Below the pieces are notes generated by a model. The model did not search any database, was not told the DNA's origin, and saw only the letters and a program-made list of their open reading frames with translations. A program made the position numbers and the translations under genes. A DNA stretch of 64,000 nt from Desulfurococcaceae archaeon (GTDB lineage Archaea; Thermoproteota; Thermoprotei_A; Sulfolobales; Desulfurococcaceae): the NCBI GenBank assembly GCA_023269825.1, contig JAGDWI010000002.1:1-64000 (forward strand), given 5' to 3'. Shown in pieces: positions 52,457 through 60,627 of the stretch; the stretch's first letter is position 1, and every line of letters starts with the position of its first letter.

Positions 52457-52591
52457 TACTCAAGCTGTATACTATGTTGCATACTATAAAAGCTTATAAG
52501 TTATTGTAGATATTTGCTCAGTGAATACAGATTAGTGATAGTAAGAAATATTAATTAGCGTAGTTTTGAAGTATTTAATAAGGGGGCATTT

Positions 52592-52771
52592 ATGAGTAAG
52601 AAAAGCAAGAAGAGTCAAGCTCCATCAGTAGCGTCAGCTGCTGGGTTAGTTAGATTCTTCGAGGAGACGGATTTAAAAATCGCGTTAAAACCGCACTTGA
52701 TAATATTACTGGGAGCAGTATTTGTTGCAGCAGTAATAATTCTTTCTAAGATACTTCCGCCCGGCTTTTAG
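52592..52771 (+). CDS. Preprotein translocase Sec61-beta (SecG-like) subunit
   Basis: 59 residues: a Lys/Ser-rich cytosolic tail (MSKKSKKSKQAPSVASAAG; serine at position 8 to 9 region), FFEETDLKIALKPHLIILLG and a single C-terminal membrane helix (AVFVAAVIILSKILPPGF). This is the archaeal Sec61-beta homologue, partner of SecY (19930). ATG with GGGGG upstream. Confidence 0.9.
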   Translation: MSKKSKKSQAPSVASAAGLVRFFEETDLKIALKPHLIILLGAVFVAAVIILSKILPPGF

Positions 52772-52772
52772 G

Positions 52773-52834
52773 AGCTCAGTTGGGGATAAAATCTTCATAT
52801 TTGAATCCGTCTCCCATCGGTCTTCATCGCTTGA
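52773..52834 (-). ncRNA. Weak C/D box sRNA candidate
   Basis: On the minus strand a C-like box GCGATGA (52830-52824), a C' box TGAAGA (52797-52792), a 12-nt segment TTTTATCCCCAA and a D box CTGA (52779-52776), with a short terminal pairing AGC/GCT. No proper D' box is visible and the first half is long, so this is less sure than its neighbour. Confidence 0.35.
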
Positions 52835-52862
52835 TTCTGCCTAGATAATTGTGATTACTAAG

Positions 52863-52918
52863 TAGTCAGAAACACGGACCCTCTTCACAACTCTGTTAAG
52901 TGGCGATTCATCATCTAT
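52863..52918 (-). ncRNA. C/D box sRNA (2'-O-methylation guide)
   Basis: Minus strand: C ATGATGA (52914-52908), guide ATCGCCACTTAA, D' CAGA (52895-52892), spacer GTT, C' GTGAAGA (52888-52882), guide GGGTCCGTGTTT, D CTGA (52869-52866). Both guides are exactly 12 nt. The second is complementary to AAACACGGACCC, which agrees with the conserved LSU rRNA segment GAAACACGGACC; the D+5 rule points to the A before CGG. The first guide's target was not identified. Confidence 0.85.
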
Positions 52919-53011
52919 CCTTAATTTAAGTTTAATCCCTATATAAAAGGCTCTGATTAATGTTAAACTTATTAAGGAAACTCTGTTTCACCTTATAAGG
53001 CGTGATGTTTA

Positions 53012-53722
53012 ATGGCTCAAAGTAGAGTACAGACAGCAGTTTTACAGGCAACTTCAATGATATTGTTTGCCCTAATATCTGCGGCTGCACCTGAGTACAT
53101 GTGGTTGTTCTTCATCATATACTTCGCGATCATAATGATTGTTATGTCTAGAATGACTATGAGTGGTTTAAAAAGAGTAGATCAAATGAAGGGTTCTCCG
53201 TTATTCAAGGAGGACAATGCTGCTACAGCCATGGCTTCTGATACGACTTTGATCCAAGAAGTGAAAGAACAATTCAAATCACCAATGCTACTGTTGCTTT
53301 TGTCTTTTGCACTGATATTTGTGATTCCACCAGTCTACTGGGGTTATGTTTCCCCATACGTTGAGAGCTTGATTAAGCAGATGACTACTAGCGAGTTCAT
53401 TGTTAGATTCGTGGTGTTCTTAGCATTCTATGTTTTTATGATAGCTATTCTCTATGTACCCAGATCTCTATTAATGCGTGGAGTGAAGCAAAAGAAGCAG
53501 CTTTACTATCCACGTATATACGCTGTTTACAAAGAGGGAATAGTAATCGAGGGGAGATTACTCCAGTATTCGAAAGACATGTGCTTCAAAGTTGAAACTA
53601 AGAGACGCTTCGTTGAAGTGCATGGAGATAAATTGCCTTTCGTTGTGAGATTATATACTTTAGATGTCTCAAAGTTGGCAGATAAACTATTCGAGGTCGG
53701 CCTTCGTGAGTGTAGAACGTAA
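53012..53722 (+). CDS. Crenarchaeal membrane protein (DUF2208-like)
   Basis: 236 residues: two N-terminal TM helices (TSMILFALISAAAPEYMWLF FIIYFAIIMIVMSR), a polar loop, two further helices (MLLLLLSFALIFVIPPVYWG; FIVRFVVFLAFYVFMIAILY) and a C-terminal soluble domain of about 70 residues. It resembles the crenarchaeal DUF2208 family, from memory. It overlaps the small zinc protein gene by 17 bp. Function unknown. Confidence 0.6.
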   Translation: MAQSRVQTAVLQATSMILFALISAAAPEYMWLFFIIYFAIIMIVMSRMTMSGLKRVDQMKGSPLFKEDNAATAMASDTTLIQEVKEQFKSPMLLLLLSFALIFVIPPVYWGYVSPYVESLIKQMTTSEFIVRFVVFLAFYVFMIAILYVPRSLLMRGVKQKKQLYYPRIYAVYKEGIVIEGRLLQYSKDMCFKVETKRRFVEVHGDKLPFVVRLYTLDVSKLADKLFEVGLRECRT

Positions 53723-53954
53723 ACACTACTGTGTTACATGTGGTAGACCGTTTCCAAGTGGACAGGGCATAATTATAAAAATAGGAGACGAGGTCCTCGA
53801 GTTCCATAGCTCGAGGTGTTTCGCTAAATTTGCCAAATCGTTAATTGAAAGAATACCTCACGATGAAATAAAAGGTTATGTAAGAAAAGTTCGCGAAGAG
53901 TACGAGGAGTTATTAGAGCAAAAACGTAAAACAAGAGCGAAGAGAATAATTTAG
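53706..53954 (+). CDS. TRASH/eL24-like zinc protein
   Basis: 82 residues from GTG 53706. HYCVTCGRPFPSGQGIIIKI followed by LEFHSSRCFAKFAK gives the CxxC...FxSxxC pattern of eL24/TRASH zinc folds, then a charged helix (VREEYEELLEQKRKTRAKRI). The true ribosomal eL24 is usually shorter, so a ribosome-associated or metal-handling role is open. Confidence 0.65.
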   Translation: MSVERKHYCVTCGRPFPSGQGIIIKIGDEVLEFHSSRCFAKFAKSLIERIPHDEIKGYVRKVREEYEELLEQKRKTRAKRII

Positions 53955-53990
53955 AATTAAATATTATAATCCCTGTAAATTAAATTAACT

Positions 53991-54050
53991 AGATGATGAT
54001 ACTTGTCCCCCTGGGACTTATTGGGATGAAGAAATTACCGCGGCCTGATG
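53991..54050 (+). ncRNA. C/D box sRNA targeting the 16S 530 loop
   Basis: C ATGATGA (53993-53999), first guide TACTTGTCCCC, D'-like CTGG (54011-54014), 10-nt spacer, C' ATGAAGA (54026-54032), guide AATTACCGCGGC, D CTGA (54045-54048). The second guide is complementary to GCCGCGGTAATT; GCCGCGGTAAT is the universal 530-loop sequence of 16S rRNA. D+5 gives the C of GCCGC (E. coli C528 by my count). It lies between convergent genes. Confidence 0.85.
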
Positions 54051-54060
54051 TATTTTCGAG

Positions 54061-54282
54061 TCAACACTTAGCTCTATCACCAATAAGTTTCCTTAATTTA
54101 TCAAGTGATTCGTCATCTAACCCAGTTTGCGTGAGGACTTCAACTGCTTTATCCAATGCTTCATCGTCGCTTAGTGCTTTAACATTTACTACTATGTTCG
54201 TGCCTTCAACGCAAACTCTATATCTCAGCTCTCCGAACAACTCATATACTTCCATTATTTTAAGGTTGTTCCTGGAAACCAA
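54061..54282 (-). CDS. Small conserved-looking hypothetical protein
   Basis: 73 residues: MEVYELFGELRYRVCVEGTN IVVNVKALSDDEALDKAVEV, then LTQTGLDDESLDKLRKLIG. Beta-alpha pattern, not recognised. TTG start 2 bp after the HIT gene stop, so it is in that operon. Confidence 0.6.
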   Translation of the reverse strand: MVSRNNLKIMEVYELFGELRYRVCVEGTNIVVNVKALSDDEALDKAVEVLTQTGLDDESLDKLRKLIGDRAKC

Positions 54283-54284
54283 GA

Positions 54285-54785
54285 TTATGATACCTCAATC
54301 CATGCTTTCTTGATTAACTCATATGATTCTCTTAGACTAATTGGTAGAGGCTTAGTATCAGCGATTATAGCCATAAAATTAGTGTCACCAACCCATCTTG
54401 GAACAACGTGTATGTGGAAATGATCTGGTACACCTGCTCCAGCAACTCTCCCTATATTGGCACCGATGTTGAAACCATCGGGGTTAAATGCTATTCGCAG
54501 TGCTTTAAGAGACTTATTTAAAAGGAGCATTATTTCTAAAACGGATTCCTCGTCGAGAAGAGTTGGTTCAGGTACATGACTATAAGGTGTAATCATTAAG
54601 TGACCTGAATTATAGGGGTAAGCGTTTAAAACAACGAACGCTTTCCTGCCACGGTGAACAATGTATGCTTCTTCGTCTTTCATACTCTGTAATCTACAGA
54701 ATAAGCATTCTTTTTTATCCACGTCTTTATTTGAGCTAAACTGCTTGATGTACTCATATCTCCACGGGTTCCAAAGGATCTTCAT
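54285..54785 (-). CDS. HIT family nucleotide hydrolase/transferase
   Basis: 166 residues. Histidine triad HFHIHVVPRW, an N-terminal CLFC zinc-type pair and PYNSGHLMITPYSHV. Family members hydrolyse or transfer nucleotidyl groups (Ap4A-type dinucleotides, adenylylated compounds). Begins about 60 bp from radA in the same direction. Confidence 0.88.
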   Translation of the reverse strand: MKILWNPWRYEYIKQFSSNKDVDKKECLFCRLQSMKDEEAYIVHRGRKAFVVLNAYPYNSGHLMITPYSHVPEPTLLDEESVLEIMLLLNKSLKALRIAFNPDGFNIGANIGRVAGAGVPDHFHIHVVPRWVGDTNFMAIIADTKPLPISLRESYELIKKAWIEVS

Positions 54786-54847
54786 GTTAAAACCCTGTTT
54801 GAAATCAATGTATTAATATCTGGAGGTAAGTATTAGGGTTGTGAAAT

Positions 54848-55843
54848 TTATTCTTCCACGTCGCGTATTCCTTCCTCAGTTATAGCGAATACTGCTTCTC
54901 CTTCTGGTAAGTGAGGTGCATCAACAACCCTCGCTATTCTCTTGTTTCCACGGGCTTTCTTCAGGTGTACTCTCACACCGGGTACATGTGCTAAAACGTG
55001 TCCACCAACAGCTTGTGTGGGATCCCCGTAGAATACATCGGGTCTAGCCATGACTTGGTTTGTTACCACCACGGCTATATTGTAAGCTTCAGCTAATCTT
55101 AGTAATTGGTGCAGGTGTGCATTTAACTTCTGCTGTCTTTCAGCTAAGTGCTCTCTTCCAGGGTACTCTGCTCTAAAGTGACTTGTAACACTATCCACTA
55201 TTACGAGTTTAGCGTTGTTCCTTGGAACGAATGAGAATAATTCATCGACGATCGACATTTGATGATCGCTATTATACACTCGCAAGTAATAAATATTGTT
55301 CATAGTTGTCTCGGGGTCAAGTCCCGCGGCCCTAGCCATAGCTTCTATTCTCTCCCATCTAAATGTACCCTCAGTATCCAGGTAGACGGCAGATGCATTT
55401 AATCCACCTCTCTCTAATGGTAGTTGAACATTAACAGCTAGTTGGTGACATATCTGAGTCTTCCCTGTTCCGAATTCCCCGTAGAACTCTGTTATAGTCT
55501 TTGTCTCTATGCCTCCGCCAAGTAACTCGTCGAGGGCCTTACTACCCGTCGTTATCTTTTTAACATTTAATCTCTCTTGTTTTACTTCTTTAGCGGTTTT
55601 GAACCTTATGCCTAGTAATTTACGCGCGTTCTCAATAACTTTCTGCACTGTAACAGCAGGTATTCCAGTTTTCTCAGCTATTTCCTCCGGTTTAGCTACA
55701 ACGAGCATCCAAGCTGAGACGAATCCAGCGGCTTCGAGTTTATCCGCTATAGCTGGGTTGACTCCAGGTATTTCTCTAATAGATACAAACCCTGGTTCAG
55801 CGCTGACTTTTACTTCTTTTTCTTTGGACACGGTTATCCCCAT
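54848..55843 (-). CDS. radA: DNA recombinase RadA
   Basis: 331 residues. N-terminal helix-hairpin-helix domain ([20 protein letters not shown]), the polymerisation motif region FKTA, Walker [10 protein letters not shown], Walker [12 protein letters not shown] and the L2-type loop [20 protein letters not shown]. Strand-exchange protein of homologous recombination, length as expected. Confidence 0.96.
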   Translation of the reverse strand: MGITVSKEKEVKVSAEPGFVSIREIPGVNPAIADKLEAAGFVSAWMLVVAKPEEIAEKTGIPAVTVQKVIENARKLLGIRFKTAKEVKQERLNVKKITTGSKALDELLGGGIETKTITEFYGEFGTGKTQICHQLAVNVQLPLERGGLNASAVYLDTEGTFRWERIEAMARAAGLDPETTMNNIYYLRVYNSDHQMSIVDELFSFVPRNNAKLVIVDSVTSHFRAEYPGREHLAERQQKLNAHLHQLLRLAEAYNIAVVVTNQVMARPDVFYGDPTQAVGGHVLAHVPGVRVHLKKARGNKRIARVVDAPHLPEGEAVFAITEEGIRDVEE

Positions 55844-55923
55844 TTAATAAAGTATTGTTTTAAAACGTTTATTATACTAAAACACTTTATGTAACTATAA
55901 ACCACGAAGAGAGAGGACGTAGA

Positions 55924-57747
55924 ATGCGGATTCTAGCTATACACGCGAGGACTTTTTCCTACGACATCGTGAAACCCGCGATTGAGGAACCCGAGGGTGT
56001 GTCAAGCGACTTGAAGAAGCAGTTCGAAAACGTATTAGTATTATTTACGAGCATTGAAAACACTGATGAACCAGACGTAGTTGAAGACGCTGTCGCTGAG
56101 ATAAGGGGTTTAATTGAACAAATAAAACCCGCTGAAGTCTTAATTTACCCCTATGCTCATTTATCAGCTGACCTAGCTCCACCAGATAAAGCAGTGGAGA
56201 TCTTGAATAAACTACATGAAAAAGCATCAAGCTCCCTACAAATACCTGTGCATAAAGCTCCATTCGGCTGGTATAAATCGTTTAAGTTAGAGTGTTATGG
56301 ACACCCACTAAGCGAACTATCCAGAACAATAACTAGGAGATCAACTGCTCAAAGAAGACCAATTGAGAAGAAATACTTCATCATGACGAAGGATGGAGAA
56401 TTATTGAAACCAGAGGAATTCGATTACTCCGAGTACCCTGAACTAAGGGTGTTAGTGGACAAAGAAGTATATGGGAGAGAACTAGAGGGTGGAGAGAACC
56501 GGGTAAACGATTACAGTAAGAAATTCGGATTCGAGTGGGAACCTATGAGTGATCACGGCCACATGAGGTATAATCCTCCCGCAGTAGTCATAATGGATGC
56601 CGTATCCAGGTACTCGTGGCAAGTAGCGAGGAGCCTTGGAATACCTGTTTTCAGAGTCATGGGAACCAACATGTTCAACCTTAAAGCTAGGCCAGTCTAC
56701 GAGCACGCTGTGCTCTTCGGGGATAGGTTGTATGAACTACAAGTAGATAATGAGAAATACGTTCTTAGATATGCTGCATGCCACCAGCAATTCGCGATGA
56801 TGAAAGACTGGATTATAAGCTACAAGGATTTACCGTTCGGCGTATTCGAGGTAGCAGATAGTTACAGGTTAGAGCAAAGAGGAGAACTCAGTATTTTATT
56901 CAGGACAAGGAAATTCTACATGCCGGATTTACACATATTAACTCGAGATCTAAGCGAAGCTGTTGAGGTAGCTAAGAAAGTGCAAGCGAAGATACATGAA
57001 GAAGCAGCTAAATTGGGGAGAAAATACATTGCATTATATAATGTAACAGAGGACTTCCTCAGCGAGAACCGGGATAAACTACTAGAATTTGTTAAGAACG
57101 AGAATTCACCAGTACTTATAGCTGTTCTACCAGCAGGAGTCTACTATTGGGTCATAAACGTGGAGTACCATATAATAGATAACTTGCAGCGACCAAGGGA
57201 AATAGCTACTTTCCAAATAGACATAGGTAATGGTAAAAGATTCGGCATAACTTACACTGACGAGAAAGGTGAAAAGAAGCACCCAATAATCATTCACACA
57301 GCTATAATTGGTAGTGTTGAGAGATACATATACATGGTTTTCGATACAGCTGCTTTAATGGAGAAACAAGGTAAGGTACCATATATACCTACATGGATTG
57401 CACCAGTACAAGTTAGAGTAATACCTGTTTCAAGGGAATTCTTAGACTACGCGGTTAAAGTCTACGAGGAGATAGCGAAACATGGTATTAGAGTAGACTT
57501 AGATGACAGAGATCTCTCACTAGGGAAGAAAATACGTGAAGCAGCCATGAACTGGGTTCCATATATAGTTGTAGTTGGGCAAAGAGAGGTTGAAACAGGG
57601 ACAATTAACGTTAAAATAAGGGTAAACAATGATCAGCGGGTAATGAGCATCGAGGACCTTGTTTCACGCGTACACGAGGAAATTAAAGGTTATCCTCAAG
57701 TCGAGTTAACGTTGCCCGGAAAACTCAGTACAAGACCGGTTTTTTAG
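55924..57747 (+). CDS. thrS: Threonyl-tRNA synthetase with archaeal editing domain
   Basis: 607 residues. The N-terminal 140 residues form the archaeal DTD-like editing domain (MRILAIHARTFSYDIVKPAI; LIYPYAHLSADLAPPDKAVE) that clears Ser-tRNA-Thr. The class II core follows: zinc ligands Cys-His in AACHQQFAMM and the His of IIHTAIIGSVERY, motif 2 in VADSYRLEQRGELS, motif 3 SVERYIYMVFD. The anticodon-binding domain (from about 505, IAPVQVRVIPVSREFLDYAV) ends the protein. Some crenarchaea split editing and catalytic functions into two genes; here they are fused. Confidence 0.93.
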   Translation: MRILAIHARTFSYDIVKPAIEEPEGVSSDLKKQFENVLVLFTSIENTDEPDVVEDAVAEIRGLIEQIKPAEVLIYPYAHLSADLAPPDKAVEILNKLHEKASSSLQIPVHKAPFGWYKSFKLECYGHPLSELSRTITRRSTAQRRPIEKKYFIMTKDGELLKPEEFDYSEYPELRVLVDKEVYGRELEGGENRVNDYSKKFGFEWEPMSDHGHMRYNPPAVVIMDAVSRYSWQVARSLGIPVFRVMGTNMFNLKARPVYEHAVLFGDRLYELQVDNEKYVLRYAACHQQFAMMKDWIISYKDLPFGVFEVADSYRLEQRGELSILFRTRKFYMPDLHILTRDLSEAVEVAKKVQAKIHEEAAKLGRKYIALYNVTEDFLSENRDKLLEFVKNENSPVLIAVLPAGVYYWVINVEYHIIDNLQRPREIATFQIDIGNGKRFGITYTDEKGEKKHPIIIHTAIIGSVERYIYMVFDTAALMEKQGKVPYIPTWIAPVQVRVIPVSREFLDYAVKVYEEIAKHGIRVDLDDRDLSLGKKIREAAMNWVPYIVVVGQREVETGTINVKIRVNNDQRVMSIEDLVSRVHEEIKGYPQVELTLPGKLSTRPVF

Positions 57748-57823
57748 GTTCTCCAAGTAGGATCACGAATCAACTACTCCTGTGTAATCGCTGAACTAGA
57801 CTCATAGGTAATGGTGTAAAAGA

Positions 57824-58450
57824 TTGCCTAAAACCAAGATGAAGTTCATTGGGAGACACATAATGCTGAAGGCAACATACATTGAGAAAGTACTAAGTAA
57901 TGAGAAGAAAGCAACGATAAGAAAAGGTATTTATAAACCCAAGTACAGTGAGGTAATAATTCACGCTGGAGGAAGACCCATAGCTAAAGCACGGATAACT
58001 CGAGTATACTATAAGAAATTGAAAGAAATAGGAGATTACGAAGCGAAACTGGAAGGCCTCAATAATGCTTCTGAGTTAGTAAAAGAACTTAGAAAAGTTT
58101 ACGGAGATGTAAAGGAAGACGATTATTTCACGGTAATAGAGTTCGAGATACTCCAGAGACTAGATAACCTACCCACAGAGGATCCATATTATGGTTTAAC
58201 GCCTTCGGACATTGCCAGGATAGCTTTAAGGTATCTTGGCGAAGAACTGAGTGAGATAGAGAAAAAAATACTGATGGATCTAACGAGGACAAATAGTATT
58301 AGGAAAACAGCGGTAAACATATTCAAAGATCTCAGTAAAAGAGCACTTATTAGAAAAATTATCCGAAGAACGCTGAGAATACTATTAGAGAAGAACTTGA
58401 TACATGTAGAAAACACAAATAAAACACTTAGAAGCGATAACGGGGATTAA
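57824..58450 (+). CDS. ASCH/PUA-like domain protein with helical tail
   Basis: 208 residues. Residues 1-110 are an ASCH-type barrel (MLKATYIEKVLSNEKKATIR KG; IAKARITRVYYKKLKEIGDY; VKEDDYFTVIEFEIL), thought to bind RNA. Residues 120-200 are helices (GLTPSDIARIALRYLGEELS), resembling a winged-helix or helical bundle. TTG start after GGTG. Role unknown, probably RNA-related. Confidence 0.72.
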   Translation: MPKTKMKFIGRHIMLKATYIEKVLSNEKKATIRKGIYKPKYSEVIIHAGGRPIAKARITRVYYKKLKEIGDYEAKLEGLNNASELVKELRKVYGDVKEDDYFTVIEFEILQRLDNLPTEDPYYGLTPSDIARIALRYLGEELSEIEKKILMDLTRTNSIRKTAVNIFKDLSKRALIRKIIRRTLRILLEKNLIHVENTNKTLRSDNGD

Positions 58451-58462
58451 GGTGATAGAGAA

Positions 58463-58621
58463 TTGGGGTACTGGTTACTGAGATGCAGGGAATGTGGAAA
58501 AGAGTGGAAAATACTGGTTAGTTTCCCGCTGAAAAAAGAGTTCAAACAACTATACCACTACTGTGAAAACTGCGGTAAAAACACTTACCACGACATCCTG
58601 GACTACCGGGAGGAAGAGTAG
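58463..58621 (+). CDS. Small zinc-ribbon protein (52 aa)
   Basis: Reads MGYWLLRCRECGKEWKILVS, then FPLKKEFKQLYHYCENCGKN and TYHDILDYREEE. Two CxxC pairs 27 residues apart form a rubredoxin-like knuckle, the layout of archaeal zinc ribbons in transcription or translation. TTG start with GGTGATAGAG upstream, 12 bp after the ASCH gene, so co-transcribed. Confidence 0.72.
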   Translation: MGYWLLRCRECGKEWKILVSFPLKKEFKQLYHYCENCGKNTYHDILDYREEE

Positions 58622-58652
58622 AATTTATTAAACACTAACATCTAAGTAAAGA

Positions 58653-58708
58653 AAGAATGATGAATCCCCATGGATTGAGCAGTGAAGAAACCTGTCTCAG
58701 CTGATCAT
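58653..58708 (+). ncRNA. C/D box sRNA targeting 23S rRNA
   Basis: C ATGATGA (58657-58663), guide ATCCCCATGGA, D' TTGA (58675-58678), spacer GCA, C' GTGAAGA (58682-58688), guide AACCTGTCTCAG, D CTGA (58701-58704). The second guide is complementary to TGAGACAGGTT, which matches, from memory, the archaeal 23S domain V stretch GTGAGACAGGTT. D+5 points to the G of GAG. Spacing (11 and 12 nt) is ideal. It lies 32 bp past the zinc-ribbon gene. Confidence 0.85.
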
Positions 58709-58721
58709 CGCATCATCTTTT

Positions 58722-58936
58722 CTTCCATCTAACCTCCTTCCATCCCTAAAGGAAGAAGATTCCCCCCTTTAGGTGGTTCATTTGTTCCCCCCATCTATTC
58801 GGGGTTACATCTGTCCTCTGCGGAGCAGACGGGTGGCCAGAGATCTCCCATCTTCAACTTTAGTGGTTGCAGGCCCCACATCCCACGCGGGCTTAGAGGC
58901 AACCACAGTCCCCAATCTACTCACCACCAGGATTAA
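58722..58936 (-). pseudogene. Structured relic of a second TnpB-type element
   Basis: G+C-rich, hairpin-rich sequence between ordinary genes. On the minus strand a short open stretch (58936 to 58805: VASKPAWDVGPATTKVEDGR then SLATRLLRRGQM) resembles the low-complexity tail of a crenarchaeal TnpB. Hairpins: GTGGTTGC (58863-58870) with GCAACCAC (58899-58906), and CCTAAAGG (58745-58752) with CCTTTAGG (58766-58773). No catalytic part remains. Identification as TnpB/omega-RNA is inference; a free structured RNA is the alternative. Confidence 0.4.
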
Positions 58937-59023
58937 TTAAAACGAGAAAATTATAAGCTTCCCTCCTTCATCCCCGCCTTGAATGGCGAGACTTTCAGTT
59001 ATTAAATGCTTCTAGATAGCATC

Positions 59024-60535
59024 TTAATCTAGAGAAAATTTATCACAATTACGCGTACTACCAGGAGTCGCTTCATCGTAGTTTTTAAGTGCGAACACCA
59101 ATTTTTTGAACTCTGCATATTTCGCAGAGTAATGGTCGATTAGGTTTATATCGGGATTAACATAACTTACTAGTTCTCGAATCTTGTACATTACTTCATT
59201 CGCCTTTCTCTTACCTTCAAGAACATTCAATGCAAGCAACACGCAACCCAAGTGCGAAGCCTCTAACCCTTTTAAAACACCGATTTTTCTATTCAAAGTA
59301 GTAGCTAAGGATTTTACCACTCCCTGGTACTTTGCGAGACCCCCTCCAAGCATGATATCGTTAAAGTCTATTGAGTTCTCTTCGAGAGCTTCTTCGATCA
59401 GTTTTATTAACATTAAGATTCCTTCCACGGTTCCCCAAATTAAGTGATTAATTGCCATATCGGGGCTCAGCTTGCATGTTAAAAACCCAATATTATTCGG
59501 CAACATGAATAATCTTTCCTTATATAGCAGAGGAATAACTAGAGGCGTTTTCTGTGGATAGAGGGGGTCTTGGTTTAATACTTCGTCAAGTACTTTGAAA
59601 TCTAGGTTTAGTAGCCTTAGTAGAAACTCTAATACTACGCCCGCATTGTTTATGCCTCCACCACTAAGCCACAATCCATCAGCTAGGTAGTATGTTTGAA
59701 ACCTCATGTGATGGGAATAGTCGATTATAGGTTTATTAACTACCACTCTGAGCATACCGCTGGTACCCAAATTAACTACACCAACGTCTTTTCTTCCCAT
59801 GCTTAATCCATAGATCATTGATCCACTATCATACAATCCCAAGATGAGAGGTATTTTAGGCTGTAGATTGAATTCGAGTGCTATTTTCTCATTTATGTAG
59901 TCTAAGTAATACGCTTCCCTTATTTCGGGAAGTTGGTCTTGAGATATGCCAGCGATCTCGAGAGTAAATTGATCCCATTTTAAAGACGAAATATTCAACA
60001 TTTGATACGTACCCGACGCCGTTGATAGATCTGTTATAGGGTAACCAAGAAACCATGTGGTAAGCAACGATTTAGCATCTAGAATAAAATTCCCCTTGAT
60101 CAAACTGGGGTTATCATGGCTAAACCACAGTATCTTGGGTAGTGTATAAATGTGTAAAGGCGGACACCCTGTTCTACGATATATTTCAAGAGCCTTATCT
60201 TTGATCAGATCTACATATTTAACAGATCTCTCATCCATCCACGTAATTATGTTAGTCAATGGTTCAAATCTTTTATTCAGTATTATAGTAGCGAACAAGT
60301 ACGTTGATGTAATTAACGCATCAACTACGTATTTTCTTGAAATATGCTTGATTATTTCAAGTAGCTCTTGCTTTATCACACGGGGGTCGTGTTCGTGTGC
60401 CCTTGGTGATGGGATAGTAGGGTTTATCTTCTTTGTTATAGATTCGACCGCAATTATATTATTGTCTTTTTCATCAATTTTTAGTAATGATGCCTTTAAA
60501 TTAGTCGTCCCAAGATCTATTGCGAGAATATTCAA
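59024..60535 (-). CDS. FGGY family carbohydrate kinase
   Basis: 503 residues. N-terminal phosphate-1 motif LAIDLGTTNLKASLLKID, the metal/ATP region GVVNLGTSGMLRVVV and the C-terminal MLGGGLAKYQGVVKSLATTL. The family phosphorylates pentoses, gluconate-type acids or glycerol; this one looks like the xylulokinase/gluconokinase side. ATG 60535. Last gene of the leftward sugar-acid cluster. Confidence 0.85.
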   Translation of the reverse strand: MNILAIDLGTTNLKASLLKIDEKDNNIIAVESITKKINPTIPSPRAHEHDPRVIKQELLEIIKHISRKYVVDALITSTYLFATIILNKRFEPLTNIITWMDERSVKYVDLIKDKALEIYRRTGCPPLHIYTLPKILWFSHDNPSLIKGNFILDAKSLLTTWFLGYPITDLSTASGTYQMLNISSLKWDQFTLEIAGISQDQLPEIREAYYLDYINEKIALEFNLQPKIPLILGLYDSGSMIYGLSMGRKDVGVVNLGTSGMLRVVVNKPIIDYSHHMRFQTYYLADGLWLSGGGINNAGVVLEFLLRLLNLDFKVLDEVLNQDPLYPQKTPLVIPLLYKERLFMLPNNIGFLTCKLSPDMAINHLIWGTVEGILMLIKLIEEALEENSIDFNDIMLGGGLAKYQGVVKSLATTLNRKIGVLKGLEASHLGCVLLALNVLEGKRKANEVMYKIRELVSYVNPDINLIDHYSAKYAEFKKLVFALKNYDEATPGSTRNCDKFSLD

Positions 60536-60627
60536 GTCCCTCTCCTCACACTATGTTAATGAGTTGATAAAAGAGGGTAATAGTACTTAAATGAAGTATG
60601 TGCTTTCATATTTAAAGGTACTGGAAA

